DNA from: Arthrobacter sp. TPD3018
Lineage (GTDB): Bacteria; Pseudomonadota; Alphaproteobacteria; Sphingomonadales; Sphingomonadaceae
NCBI GenBank assembly: GCA_003075315.1
Contig: QDFQ01000001.1
Coordinates: forward strand, 1-64,000
DNA length: 64,000 nt
Reading direction: 5' to 3'
This document shows positions 50,165 through 59,609 of this stretch, piece by piece. The position numbers and the translations under genes were made by a program. Within the stretch, counting starts at the first letter, position 1. Each line of letters begins with the position of its first letter. Under the pieces are notes generated by a model. That model did not search any database. It was given only the letters and a program-made list of their open reading frames with translations, and was not told the DNA's origin.

Positions 50165-52631
50165 GCCCGCTCCATGCCGCGAGTGCCGCAAAGGCGCCAG
50201 TCGCAGGCGGTGCAGACCGCGACTCACGCCGCACCATGCGGCGCCCTTGCCAGATCCACGTCGGCGCATCGCTGCCGCGTACGCTGCGAAAGCCCAGCTC
50301 TGCCATCAGCCGTTCGAACGTCGCAGGCTCGACGCCCATCGAAATGCCGAGCGCCGGATCGGGCGCGAAGGGCTTCCTGCCCTGCCGCGCGTCATGTGCC
50401 GCGCGCGCGATCCGCTCGACGAGGTCGAGCCGCACCGCCTGTGCGCCTAGCGGTCGAAAGCCGCTGGCGACCTGCGCCCCCGGGCTGCCACGGGCCAGCA
50501 CGCTCGCGCCTTCGCGTGGCAGCACCGGTGCTGGCCCCCGCACGCCCAGCAACGCCGCCCGCCAGCGCGCCGCGCCGGGCTTGAGCAGCCGCGCATCGAA
50601 GAGGTCAAGCGCGCCGATCGTCACCCCCGCCTTGCGCAGCCGCTTGCGTTCGTCGGGCGACAGGCCGTCCACCGCCTCGCGCAAGGCGATCCGGGGGGCG
50701 AGCCCGCCGGCCGCCTCCAGCTCGCCGGCAACCACCCGCAACGCCGGCGTCGCCTGCGGATCGCGCGCCATATCGGCAAGCGCGATCAGGGCCGGCACGT
50801 GCCGACGGAGCATCGCGTCGAACCAGCGCACCAGCCGCACCTGCACCGCCTCACGCTGCGGCTTGGCCAGACAATCGAGATCGCGCTCCAGCACCAGCTG
50901 CGGCCGCGCCAGCGAGCGCCCCGGCATCAGCCTGGCGACGCCATGCCCAGTCCATACGATCATGCCGTCGACGAGGGTCAGCGCCGCATCCTCTGCCGCC
51001 GCCAGCGCCTCGCCACGCCGCCCGCGCTCGGTCACCAGCCGTTTCTCAGCCGCGGCGAGCAACAGCCGTCGATCCGCGGCCCGCGCGGCCGGATCGACGG
51101 TGAAACGGAATCCATCGAGCCGCCCGATCGGATGATCCTCGACCAGCACCTCGCCTTCCGGCCCGATCGTCACGGGCAGCAGTGAGGCATCCGCACCGAT
51201 CTGGCGGATCAGCGCGGTGGTACGCTTGTCGACGAAGCGCTGCGTCAGGCTGGCGTGCAGCCCGTCGGACAGCCGTTCCTCGATCGCCTTGGCGCGATCG
51301 GCACCCGCGGCGGGATCGGCGAGCCAGTCGGGGCGCTGCGCGATATAGGCCCAGCTGCGGATCGCCGCGATTCGCCCGGCGATCGTCTCGACATCGCCGG
51401 AAATCGTATCGAGCCGTGCCACCTCGTCGGCGAACCACTGGTTGGGCACGACACCTCGCCCTTCGGACAGATAGGTGAAGACGCGGGCCACGAAGCGCGC
51501 ATGCGGATCGAGCCCCAATTTGCGGAAATCGGGCAGGCCGCAGGCGGCCCACAGCCGCTTCGCCATCGCCGGCGAGCGCACCCGGTCGCGCACCCAGCTT
51601 TCGTCCGCCAGTCGTTTCAACACCGCAAGATCGGTCGCCTGCGGCGCGGCGAGCAGCACGCCTGGTTCGGGCCGCCGCTCCAGACTGGCGATCAGCGCAT
51701 CGATGCTGGCGAAATCGGGCTCGCCATTGCGCCAATAGAGGTTGCCGATCGGGGGGAAGCGATGCTCCTCGATCGCGAACACCTCTTCGGGCAGGAACGC
51801 GCCCGGCCCCTCTTCGGTCACGCCGCCGAAGGTGCCATCGCGCTGGTGCCGCCCGGCGCGGCCGGCGATCTGCGCCATCTCGGCGACGGTCAGCCGCCGG
51901 GTGCGGCGTCCATCGAACTTGTGCAGCCCGGCGAAGGCGACGTGCGCCACGTCCATGTTGAGGCCCATGCCGATCGCATCGGTCGCGACGAGATAATCGA
52001 CCTCGCCCGCCTGGAACATCGCGACCTGCGCATTGCGGGTGCGGGGGCTGAGCGCGCCCATCACCACCGCGGCCCCGCCGCGCAGCCGCCGCAGCATTTC
52101 GGCGACGGCATAGACCTCCTCGGCGCTGAACGCGACGATCGCGGAGCGCTTCGGCAAGCGGCTGATCTTCTTGGCGCCCGCATAGGTCAGCTTGGAAAAG
52201 CGCGGCCGCCCGATGATTTCGGCATCGGGCACCAACGCGCGGATCATCGGCCTGAGCGCTTCGGAGCCCAGGATCATCGTCTCCTCGCGCCCGCGCCGCC
52301 GCAGCAGCCGATCGGTGAACACGTGCCCGCGCTCCGGGTCCGTTCCCAGCTGCGCCTCGTCCAGCCCGACGAAGGCGACATCGGTCTCCGGCATCGATTC
52401 GACCGTACACAAATGCCAGCGCGCGTTCGGGGGGACGATCTTTTCCTCGCCCGTCACCAGCGCGACCTGATCGGCGCCCTTCAGCTTGACGACGCGGTCG
52501 TACACTTCGCGGGCCAGCAGCCGCAGCGGAAAGCCCATGATGCCGCTGGAGTGCGCACACATCCGCTCGACGGCGAGATGGGTCTTGCCCGTGTTCGTGG
52601 GTCCGAGGACCGCCGTAACCGCCGCTTTCAT
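50157..52631 (-). CDS. Suv3-like DEAD/DExH helicase
   Basis: An 824-residue superfamily 2 helicase. Walker A is GPTNTGKTH (residues 10-18), motif II is DEAQ (about 90), and motif VI is QIAGRAGRHQRDG (about 262-274). The C-terminal part, from about 380, is long and mainly helical, then basic. The core resembles mitochondrial Suv3, which unwinds RNA for degradation, so an RNA substrate is likely but not shown. Overlap with the S4 protein gene supports work on RNA or ribosomes. Confidence 0.92.
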   Translation of the reverse strand: MKAAVTAVLGPTNTGKTHLAVERMCAHSSGIMGFPLRLLAREVYDRVVKLKGADQVALVTGEEKIVPPNARWHLCTVESMPETDVAFVGLDEAQLGTDPERGHVFTDRLLRRRGREETMILGSEALRPMIRALVPDAEIIGRPRFSKLTYAGAKKISRLPKRSAIVAFSAEEVYAVAEMLRRLRGGAAVVMGALSPRTRNAQVAMFQAGEVDYLVATDAIGMGLNMDVAHVAFAGLHKFDGRRTRRLTVAEMAQIAGRAGRHQRDGTFGGVTEEGPGAFLPEEVFAIEEHRFPPIGNLYWRNGEPDFASIDALIASLERRPEPGVLLAAPQATDLAVLKRLADESWVRDRVRSPAMAKRLWAACGLPDFRKLGLDPHARFVARVFTYLSEGRGVVPNQWFADEVARLDTISGDVETIAGRIAAIRSWAYIAQRPDWLADPAAGADRAKAIEERLSDGLHASLTQRFVDKRTTALIRQIGADASLLPVTIGPEGEVLVEDHPIGRLDGFRFTVDPAARAADRRLLLAAAEKRLVTERGRRGEALAAAEDAALTLVDGMIVWTGHGVARLMPGRSLARPQLVLERDLDCLAKPQREAVQVRLVRWFDAMLRRHVPALIALADMARDPQATPALRVVAGELEAAGGLAPRIALREAVDGLSPDERKRLRKAGVTIGALDLFDARLLKPGAARWRAALLGVRGPAPVLPREGASVLARGSPGAQVASGFRPLGAQAVRLDLVERIARAAHDARQGRKPFAPDPALGISMGVEPATFERLMAELGFRSVRGSDAPTWIWQGRRMVRRESRSAPPATGAFAALAAWSGHG

Positions 52632-52688
52632 GGCAACAACATCGTGCGTCGCAGGCCGGTGCGCAATGATGGAGATGAAGGCGGGCAG

Positions 52689-52874
52689 CTACAGCCGCCG
52701 CGCCTCCTCGGGCAGCATCACCGGCACGCCGTTGCGGATCGGATAGGCGAGGCCCGCCGCCTCCGACACCAGTTCCTGCGCGGCCTCGTCATAGCGCAGC
52801 GGCTGGCGCGTCACCGGGCAGACGAGCCGTTCGAGCAGCCAGGGATCGAGTGGGGCGGGGGGGGCGGTGCTCAT
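52689..52874 (-). CDS. Trm112 family small protein
   Basis: A 61-residue protein of the Trm112 family. [20 protein letters not shown] carries one Cys of the usual zinc knuckle, and the second CxxC has been lost, as in many bacterial copies; the C-terminal half reads [17 protein letters not shown]. In eukaryotes Trm112 activates methyltransferases. Here a partner is unknown. It is joined by ATGA to the Lon-N-like gene. Confidence 0.9.
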   Translation of the reverse strand: MSTAPPAPLDPWLLERLVCPVTRQPLRYDEAAQELVSEAAGLAYPIRNGVPVMLPEEARRL

Positions 52875-53497
52875 TGCAGCGTCACCCGCTCGTCGCCGTC
52901 ATGCCGGCCGAAGAATTGCATCAGCTGGATGATGAGCTCCGCACGCGATTCGATATCCGACGCTTCGAGCAAGGCCTGCTTCGCCGCGGCGTCGAACGGC
53001 GCGATCTGCGCGATGCCATTGACCAGACTTTCGTCGTCCAGCCGCCCCACCGCGTCCCAATCGACCGCATAGCCCTGCGCATCGGCAAAGCGGCGCGATT
53101 CCTGCTCCAGCGACGATCGGCGACCCAGCGACAGCGTCTCGTCCACGCGCACCGGCAGCAGTTCCGCCTCGATCTGGCGGAACGGCGTCGTCACGTCGAG
53201 TTCGCGCAGCACGCGGAACAGCGCGACGCCCTCCAGCACCAGATTGTAACGGCCGTCGTCCAACGCCTCGACCTCGGCGATCTTGCCGACGCAGCCGATG
53301 TCGTACAGCGCCGACCGCTCCTCGACCGTCGCTGGCATGGTGAGCGGCTGGATCATCCCGATCCGCCGGTCGCGCGCCATCGCATCCGACACCATCGCCC
53401 GATAGCGCGGCTCGAAGATGTGCAGCGGCAGGTGCATGCCCGGGAACAGCAGCGCCCCGGGCAGCGGAAAGATCGACAGGCGGGTGCCCTGCGTCAT
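52871..53497 (-). CDS. LON N-terminal substrate-binding domain protein
   Basis: A 208-residue protein formed only by the Lon N-domain ([28 protein letters not shown], then [30 protein letters not shown]), with no AAA+ or protease part. Such proteins may deliver substrates or act as decoys for Lon; the role is not established. Overlaps of four bases join it to the thioredoxin gene upstream and the Trm112 gene downstream. Confidence 0.92.
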   Translation of the reverse strand: MTQGTRLSIFPLPGALLFPGMHLPLHIFEPRYRAMVSDAMARDRRIGMIQPLTMPATVEERSALYDIGCVGKIAEVEALDDGRYNLVLEGVALFRVLRELDVTTPFRQIEAELLPVRVDETLSLGRRSSLEQESRRFADAQGYAVDWDAVGRLDDESLVNGIAQIAPFDAAAKQALLEASDIESRAELIIQLMQFFGRHDGDERVTLQ

Positions 53498-54402
53498 CCG
53501 AACAGGATCGCGGACAGGCGGCGGCGCTGTGCCGACACCCAGGGGTCTACCAGGCCGACGACCTCGAACAGCTTGAGCAGCTGCTGGCGTGCCGCGCCGT
53601 CGTTCCAATCGCGCTCGGCCGCGACGATGTAGAGCAGATTGTCGGCGGCGGCATCGCGATCCCCCGCCGCCATCTGCGCATTGGCGAGGGCGAAGCGGCG
53701 TTCGTGATCGTCGGGATGCGCGGCGACCTCCGCGGCAAGGCCGGCGGTGTCCTCGCCCTGCGGCGCGCTCTGGGCGAGCGCGAGCGCCGCCTTGGCGCGC
53801 TCGATCCCCGCGTCCTTGATGTCGGCCGGCAGCGCGTCGATCTCGGCCTGTGCCTCATCGGTCTGCCCCGCCGCGACAAGCGCGCGAATACGACCCGACA
53901 GGATGGCCGGATTATCCGGCGCCATCTCGAACAGCTGGTCGAAGATCGACAACGCCCGCTCGGCATCGCCGCTCGCCAGCACGTCTTCGCCCATCGCGAT
54001 CAGCGGTTCGATCTCGGCGGCGGCATCGGCCGCCTCCGACGGGATGGGCAGCTGCTTCAACAACTGATCCAGGATCGTGCGCAGCTGCGATTCGGTGCGC
54101 GCGCTGGTCAGGTCGGCGACCAGCTGACCCTGGAACATCGCATAGACGGTCGGGATCGACTTGATCTGGAATTGCGCGGCAATGAACTGGTTCTTGTCGG
54201 TATCGACCTTGGCCAGCACCACGCCCTTGTCGGCATAAGCCGCAGCGACCTTGTCCAGCACGGGGCCCAGCGCCTTGCACGGCCCGCACCATTCCGCCCA
54301 GAAATCGATGATGACGAGGGACGTCATCGACGGTTCGACGACGTCGCGGCGGAAATCCTCGACCGCCTGCTTGTCGGCTGGCGACAGTCCTAACGTGGCC
54401 AC
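53494..54402 (-). CDS. Thioredoxin with TPR-like C-terminus (CnoX/YbbN type)
   Basis: A 302-residue protein. The thioredoxin domain (about 15-120) has an intact WCGPC active site in DFWAEWCGPCKALG. The C-terminal part (about 140-300) has helical TPR-like repeats (DAERALSIFDQLFEMAPDNP, GDRDAAADNLLYIVAAERDW). This is the architecture of CnoX, a chaperedoxin handing clients to GroEL or DnaK. GTG 54402 is preferred, as AGGGAG lies six bases upstream; ATG 54435 would add 11 residues. Confidence 0.9.
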   Translation of the reverse strand: MATLGLSPADKQAVEDFRRDVVEPSMTSLVIIDFWAEWCGPCKALGPVLDKVAAAYADKGVVLAKVDTDKNQFIAAQFQIKSIPTVYAMFQGQLVADLTSARTESQLRTILDQLLKQLPIPSEAADAAAEIEPLIAMGEDVLASGDAERALSIFDQLFEMAPDNPAILSGRIRALVAAGQTDEAQAEIDALPADIKDAGIERAKAALALAQSAPQGEDTAGLAAEVAAHPDDHERRFALANAQMAAGDRDAAADNLLYIVAAERDWNDGAARQQLLKLFEVVGLVDPWVSAQRRRLSAILFG

Positions 54403-54511
54403 GTCTTGCTCCCTTCGTCCATTCTTGGCGCCCATGTGGGGCAGGCAAGCGCCGACGCCAAGGCTTTTGGTTGTGCGAGGGGTTCGGCAAGGCGGCCCGC
54501 CCGATTTTCTC

Positions 54512-54540
54512 CGTCATCCCGGACTTGCTCCGGGGTGACG
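54512..54540. repeat. Compact single palindrome (gtcatCCCGG family)
   Basis: The arms gtcatcccgga and tccggggtgac join over a seven-base loop. It is a single hairpin, half of the usual pair, between dnaE2 and the thioredoxin gene. Confidence 0.8.
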
Positions 54541-54565
54541 CAGTGGGTGGGGCGGCGGGAAAGCT

Positions 54566-57500
54566 TCAATGAAAGTCCCGCGATTTGGGCAGGATGCGCA
54601 CGTCACGCGGATGTCGCCCGCGCGGATCCTGGCTGACGATCGGCTTCGGGCGAATCACCTCGTCCACCGGCGCCAGCGGCATCTGGCCGTCATAGTCCGA
54701 CGACAGCCGCCGGAGCTCCACGGTGCGGTCATAGGCCTTGACCGTCATCAGATGGACGACGCCCTCCTCGCTGCGCTGGATCACGCCCTCCAGCACCAGC
54801 AGTCGCGCCGCCATGATCGTACGCCGGTTCGCCTCGAAATCGCGCGCCCATAGCAGCGCGTTGGTGATGCCCGTCTCATCCTCGATCGTGACGAAGATCG
54901 CATTGCCCTTGCCCGGCCGCTGGCGGACCAGCACCACCCCGGCGACGCACGCGCGCCGCCCGTCCTTCGCCCGCGCCGCCTGCTCGCTCGACAGCACGCC
55001 TTCGGCGGCGAACAGCGGTCGCAGGAATCGCATCGGATGGCCCTTCAGCGACAGCCGCGTCGTCTGGTAATCCGCCGCTACCTCTTCGCTCATCGGCATC
55101 GCGGGCAGCGGTGGATCGGCCTCCTGGCGCAATTCGGGTGCCTCCGCCGCGGCGAACAGTGCCAGCTGTTTGGGCGGCGTCCGCCGCACGTCCCACAGGG
55201 CGGCACGGCGGGGCAGCGCGATCGACCCGAACGCATCCGCATCGGCGAGCAGGTTCAGCCCCCGCGTCGGCAGGCCCGCACGGCCCGCGACCTGTTCGAC
55301 GCTCGCAAAGGGCACCTCCCCCCGCGCCGCGACCAGCGCGGTCGCCCAATCCTGCCGAAATCCGTCGATCTGCCGAAAACCCAGCCGGATCGCGAAATCC
55401 CCATCCTCGGTCCGCTCAAGCACATTGTCCCACTGGCTCGCATTCACATCGATCGACCGCACCACCACGCCATGCGCGCGCGCGTCCTCCACCAGCTGCG
55501 CGGGCGCGTAGAAACCCATGGGTTGCGAATTGAGGATCGCGCAGCCGAACACCGCCGGGTGGAAGCATTTGATCCACGACGACACATACACCAGCCGCGC
55601 GAACGACAGCGCGTGACTCTCGGGAAAGCCGTAGCTGCCGAACCCTTCGATCTGCTTGTAGCAGCGCTCCGCAAACTCCTGCGGATAGCCGCGCCGGACC
55701 ATCCCGCCGATCAGCTTGGCCTGGAAATTGTGCATGCCGCCCACCTTGCGGAACGTCGCCATCGCGCGTCGCAGCTCATTCGCCTCGCCGGGGGTGAAGC
55801 CGGCCGCGACAATCGCCAGCTTCATCGCCTGTTCCTGGAACAACGGCACGCCATAGGTTGCCTTCAAAAGCTGAAACAGCTCGTCGGGCGGACCGTACAG
55901 CGGCGAAGGAGACGGAAAGTCGACCGGCTCCTTCTTGGTGCGGCGGCGCAGATAGGGATGGACCATGTCGCCCTCGATCGGGCCCGGCCGAACGATCGCG
56001 ACCTGGACGACCAGATCGTAGAATTCCTGCGGGCGCAGGCGCGGCAACATGTTGATCTGGGCTCGGCTTTCCACCTGGAACACGCCGATGCTGTCGCCCT
56101 TGCACAGCATCTTATAGACGTCGGGATGCTCGTCGGTCGCCAGGCTGTCCAGCGCGTAGCGGCCCAGGCCATGCGTCTCCATCAGGTCGAAGGCTTTGCG
56201 GATGCAGGTCAGCATGCCGAGCGCCAGGATGTCGACCTTCATCAGGCCCAGACAGTCGATGTCGTCCTTGTCCCATTCGATGAACGTCCGGTCCTTCATG
56301 CCGCCGTTGTGGATCGGCACCATTTCGTCGAGCCGCCCCTGCGTCAGTACGAAGCCGCCGACATGCTGCGACAGATGGCGGGGAAATTGCAGCAGGCGCG
56401 ACACCATGTCGCCAAGCTGCGCCAGGCGGGGATTGGCGGGGTCGAACCCGGTTTCGGTGAAGCGCTGTTCGGGCATGCGGTCGGAAAAGCTGCCCCAGAC
56501 GGTGCTGGTCAGCCGCTGCGTCACGTCTTCGCTGAACCCCAGCACGCGGCCGACCTCGCGCACGGTGCTGCGCGGGCGATAATGGATGACGGTCGCCGCG
56601 ATTGCCGCGCGTTCGCGGGTGTAGCGGCGATAGATATATTGCATCACCTCCTCGCGCCGCTCGTGCTCGAAATCCACGTCGATGTCGGGGGGCTCGCCGC
56701 GTTCTTCGGACACGAAGCGCGAAAACAGCAGGTCGTATTTCAGCGGATCGACCGAGGTGACGCCCAGCAGGTAGCAGACGACCGAATTGGCCGCCGATCC
56801 GCGCCCCTGACACAGGATCGGCGGGGTACAGCTGCGCGCGAACCGCACCACATCATGCACCGTCAGGAAATAATAGGCATATTGCTGACGCCGGATGAGG
56901 TCGAACTCTTCGTACAGCAGGGTGAGGATACGGTCTGGAACGCGATCCCCGTAGCGGTCGAGCGCATTCTGCCAGACGAGATGTTCCAGCCATGCCTGCG
57001 CATCCCAGCCCGCCGGTACCGGCTCGTGCGGATATTCGTATCGCAACTGGTCAAGCGAGAAGCCGATGCGACCCAATAGGCGAAGGCTTTCGTCGATCGC
57101 TTCGGGCGCGTCGCGGAACAGGCGTCGCATCTCGGCTTCGTCCTTCAGATGGCGTTCGCCATTGGCCGCGAGGCAACGTCCGGCCGTATCGATCGTCACG
57201 CCTTCGCGGATGCACGTCACGACGTCGTGCAAGGGCCGGTCGTCGCGATGCGCATAGAGCGCGTCCACCGTCGCTAGCAGCGGCACGCCGACCGCCTCGG
57301 CCAGGGCCCTCAAACGGCGGAGGCGGCGGCGGTCCTGGCCGCGGCGGGCCATGCTGACGCCCAGCCAGACGCCGTCGGGTGCCAGCCGCTTGACCGCCCT
57401 CAGCGTCGTGGCGAGGCTGGGATCGCTGCGCGGCGGCGGACGCTCACCCTCATCGATCGCAACCCCGGGACGCGAACTGCTTTCGGGCAGGACGATCAGC

Positions 57501-57898
57501 AACAGGTCGCGATGCAGCGCGATGAGGTCGCCCAGTCCCAGCAGGCAATCGCCCTTCACCGACCGCAGATTGCCCGTGGTTAGGATTCGCGTCAGCCGTC
57601 CCCAACCGGTGCGGTTGACGGGATAGGCGACGATGTCGGGCGTACCATCCGCGAAGACGAGACGGGTGCCGACCGCCAAGGTGAAGCCGAAGGGCGGCAA
57701 GGCGGCACCCAGCCGCCCGGTTTCGGCGCGTTTCAGCGCGTCATAGGCGCGCACCACGCCAGCGACGGTATTACGGTCGGCGATGCCGATGCCGGCGTGG
57801 CGGAGCGTGATCGCCTGTGCGACCATGTCTTCGGCATGGCTGGCGCCGTCGAGGAACGAATAATTGGTCGCAGCGACGAGCTCGACGAACCCGCTCAT
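54566..57898 (-). CDS. dnaE2: Error-prone DNA polymerase DnaE2 (ImuC)
   Basis: A 1110-residue C-family polymerase for translesion synthesis. The N-terminal PHP domain starts ELVAATNYSFLDGASHAEDM. The catalytic palm shows PPDIDVDFEHERR at about 400-412, with two of the three Asp. LARDFGF-type helix-hairpin-helix and the OB fold (VLVRQRPGKGNAIFVTIED) lie towards the C-terminus. It lacks the tau-binding end of replicative DnaE. It follows imuB on the same strand after a 157-base gap filled with a repeat. Confidence 0.96.
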   Translation of the reverse strand: MSGFVELVAATNYSFLDGASHAEDMVAQAITLRHAGIGIADRNTVAGVVRAYDALKRAETGRLGAALPPFGFTLAVGTRLVFADGTPDIVAYPVNRTGWGRLTRILTTGNLRSVKGDCLLGLGDLIALHRDLLLIVLPESSSRPGVAIDEGERPPPRSDPSLATTLRAVKRLAPDGVWLGVSMARRGQDRRRLRRLRALAEAVGVPLLATVDALYAHRDDRPLHDVVTCIREGVTIDTAGRCLAANGERHLKDEAEMRRLFRDAPEAIDESLRLLGRIGFSLDQLRYEYPHEPVPAGWDAQAWLEHLVWQNALDRYGDRVPDRILTLLYEEFDLIRRQQYAYYFLTVHDVVRFARSCTPPILCQGRGSAANSVVCYLLGVTSVDPLKYDLLFSRFVSEERGEPPDIDVDFEHERREEVMQYIYRRYTRERAAIAATVIHYRPRSTVREVGRVLGFSEDVTQRLTSTVWGSFSDRMPEQRFTETGFDPANPRLAQLGDMVSRLLQFPRHLSQHVGGFVLTQGRLDEMVPIHNGGMKDRTFIEWDKDDIDCLGLMKVDILALGMLTCIRKAFDLMETHGLGRYALDSLATDEHPDVYKMLCKGDSIGVFQVESRAQINMLPRLRPQEFYDLVVQVAIVRPGPIEGDMVHPYLRRRTKKEPVDFPSPSPLYGPPDELFQLLKATYGVPLFQEQAMKLAIVAAGFTPGEANELRRAMATFRKVGGMHNFQAKLIGGMVRRGYPQEFAERCYKQIEGFGSYGFPESHALSFARLVYVSSWIKCFHPAVFGCAILNSQPMGFYAPAQLVEDARAHGVVVRSIDVNASQWDNVLERTEDGDFAIRLGFRQIDGFRQDWATALVAARGEVPFASVEQVAGRAGLPTRGLNLLADADAFGSIALPRRAALWDVRRTPPKQLALFAAAEAPELRQEADPPLPAMPMSEEVAADYQTTRLSLKGHPMRFLRPLFAAEGVLSSEQAARAKDGRRACVAGVVLVRQRPGKGNAIFVTIEDETGITNALLWARDFEANRRTIMAARLLVLEGVIQRSEEGVVHLMTVKAYDRTVELRRLSSDYDGQMPLAPVDEVIRPKPIVSQDPRGRHPRDVRILPKSRDFH

Positions 57899-57929
57899 GG
57901 CGCGATCGCACCGCCAGCCCCTTCCACCC

Positions 57930-58037
57930 CGTCACTCCGGGCTCGGTCTGGAGCCCACCGGGCCGCCGGGGTCTCGCCCGCCCCTCCCGCTGCGCCACGC
58001 GCCGCGAAGTAGATCCCGGACCAAATCCGGGATGACG
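57930..58037. repeat. Paired palindrome between imuB and dnaE2
   Basis: The left arm gtcactccgggctcggtctgg and the right arm ccggaccaaatccgggatgac face each other over 108 bases. It splits the SOS cassette much as similar repeats split prfA-prmC and tolA-tolB. Confidence 0.8.
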
Positions 58038-58055
58038 GTGAAAGCTGGAACACTC

Positions 58056-59609
58056 TCACGCGAACAACCCATGGACGTACCAGCGCGGGTGCGCCTGTTC
58101 GCTATGCAGGCCGTGGCGGAAGATCCAGAAGCGCCGCCCCCGGCGGTCCTCGATCCGGTAATAATCGCGCGTCGGGATGGCGCCGTCGTGGCGGCGCCAC
58201 CATTCGCCGGCGATCCGCTCGGGCCCCTCGGCGCGCGCGACCTCGTGGACGCGGCGACGCCAGCGGAAACGGTGCGGTGGGCCGTCGGGCACCTCCGCCA
58301 TCACCGCCTCGATCGGTTGGGGCGGATCGAACAGATAGATGGGCCTGAGCGGCGGCCCCCCCGCCTCCGCCTGCGGCCAGTCCCCCGCGGGCGGCGGTGC
58401 GGCAGCGGGCAGCATCAGTTCGGCCTGCTCGGGGATATGGCTGTCGCGCGGGGCGAATCGTCGCACCCGCTCGCGGCCCAGCCGGGTGGAGAGGCGATCG
58501 ATTAGCTCCGCCACCGCCGGCACCTGGGTCGCCCCCTCCCCGCCCTCCAGCCGCAGCTGCGCCGCATCGAGCCGCTCGGCGAGCGTCACGTCGAGCCGGA
58601 TGAGGTCATAGCCGTAGCCGGGATCGAGCGGGTCGGCGAGCGCGTCGATCCGCTCGGCAAACAACCGCATCAGCAGCGCGACGTCGCGCGTCGGCTGCCC
58701 CGTCTCGACGCGCAGCGACTGGATGTGGCCGTCACTGCGGAACAGCCGCGCCTCCCACCGGCGCCCGCCCTGATGGCGCTGGCCGAGCGTGTTGCCCGCC
58801 TCGCCCGCCAGCTCTTCGATCACCTCGAGGGCATAGTCGGTTCGTGCGATCGGTTCGGCAAAGCGCCGCTCCACCGCCACCGGCGCAATGCGCACGCGTG
58901 GCCGGACCGGCGCCTTATAGTCGCCCGACAGCCGCCGCACCGCGGTCGCCGCTTCCTCACCGAAGCGCGCAGCGATGCCGGCGAGCGGACGCGCCATCAC
59001 GTCGCCCACCGTCTTCAGCCCCGCCCGGGTCAGGGCCATCGTCGCGTCCGCATCCAGCTCCAGCGCCGCGACCGGCAGGCGCTTCACCGCACGCGTCTCG
59101 TCGGGCGCCGGCGCACCGGCATAGCGAGCGAGCGCACAGGCGATTTCGGGTGTGTCGCCGAACGCATGGCGTGCCAGGATCCCACGCCGTGCCATCCGCG
59201 CCTCGACATCGGCGGCAAGCGGACGCTCCCCCTCGAAAGCATGGACGCACCCCGCAATGTCGATCACCAGCGCATCGGGGGGCAGCAGCGCGACCGTGGG
59301 GCTGTAGCGCGTGCAACCATCGGCCAGCCGCTCCAGCCAGTCCATGTCGGCATGCGGATCGGCCGGAAACACCTCCAACTCGGGCACACGCGCGCGGGCG
59401 TCGGCCAGCGTCAGCCCCGGCTCCAGCCCGGCGCGCGCCGCGGCCAGATCGGTCGCGGTCAGCCGAATCGCCTGGCCCACCGTCTCGACGAAGGCGACCG
59501 GCGCCTCACCGCCGACGAACAGATGCGGCCGGGTGGCGCGCAGCCGCTCGATCGGGAGCCACGGAAAGACCAGCGCCAGATAGCGGCGCGTCACGGAAAC
59601 TCTTGGCAT
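58056..59609 (-). CDS. imuB: Y-family polymerase-like protein ImuB
   Basis: A 517-residue protein of the ImuB/DinB-like group. It starts RRYLALVFPWLPIERLRATR. In classical Y polymerases acidic residues bind the metal here, but ImuB lacks them and acts as an adaptor between the beta clamp, ImuA and DnaE2. A late segment, QAELMLPAAAP, may be the beta-binding tail. The C-terminal third (WWRRHDGAIPTRDYYRIEDR) is shared by the family. It overlaps the 3' end of imuA by 104 bases in another frame. Confidence 0.93.
   Translation of the reverse strand: MPRVSVTRRYLALVFPWLPIERLRATRPHLFVGGEAPVAFVETVGQAIRLTATDLAAARAGLEPGLTLADARARVPELEVFPADPHADMDWLERLADGCTRYSPTVALLPPDALVIDIAGCVHAFEGERPLAADVEARMARRGILARHAFGDTPEIACALARYAGAPAPDETRAVKRLPVAALELDADATMALTRAGLKTVGDVMARPLAGIAARFGEEAATAVRRLSGDYKAPVRPRVRIAPVAVERRFAEPIARTDYALEVIEELAGEAGNTLGQRHQGGRRWEARLFRSDGHIQSLRVETGQPTRDVALLMRLFAERIDALADPLDPGYGYDLIRLDVTLAERLDAAQLRLEGGEGATQVPAVAELIDRLSTRLGRERVRRFAPRDSHIPEQAELMLPAAAPPPAGDWPQAEAGGPPLRPIYLFDPPQPIEAVMAEVPDGPPHRFRWRRRVHEVARAEGPERIAGEWWRRHDGAIPTRDYYRIEDRRGRRFWIFRHGLHSEQAHPRWYVHGLFA

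Noticed and set aside
55037..57079. 680-codon open frame antisense to dnaE2
   Set aside because: Shadow of the dnaE2 gene caused by high GC; the translation is Arg/His/Gln-rich with no domain.
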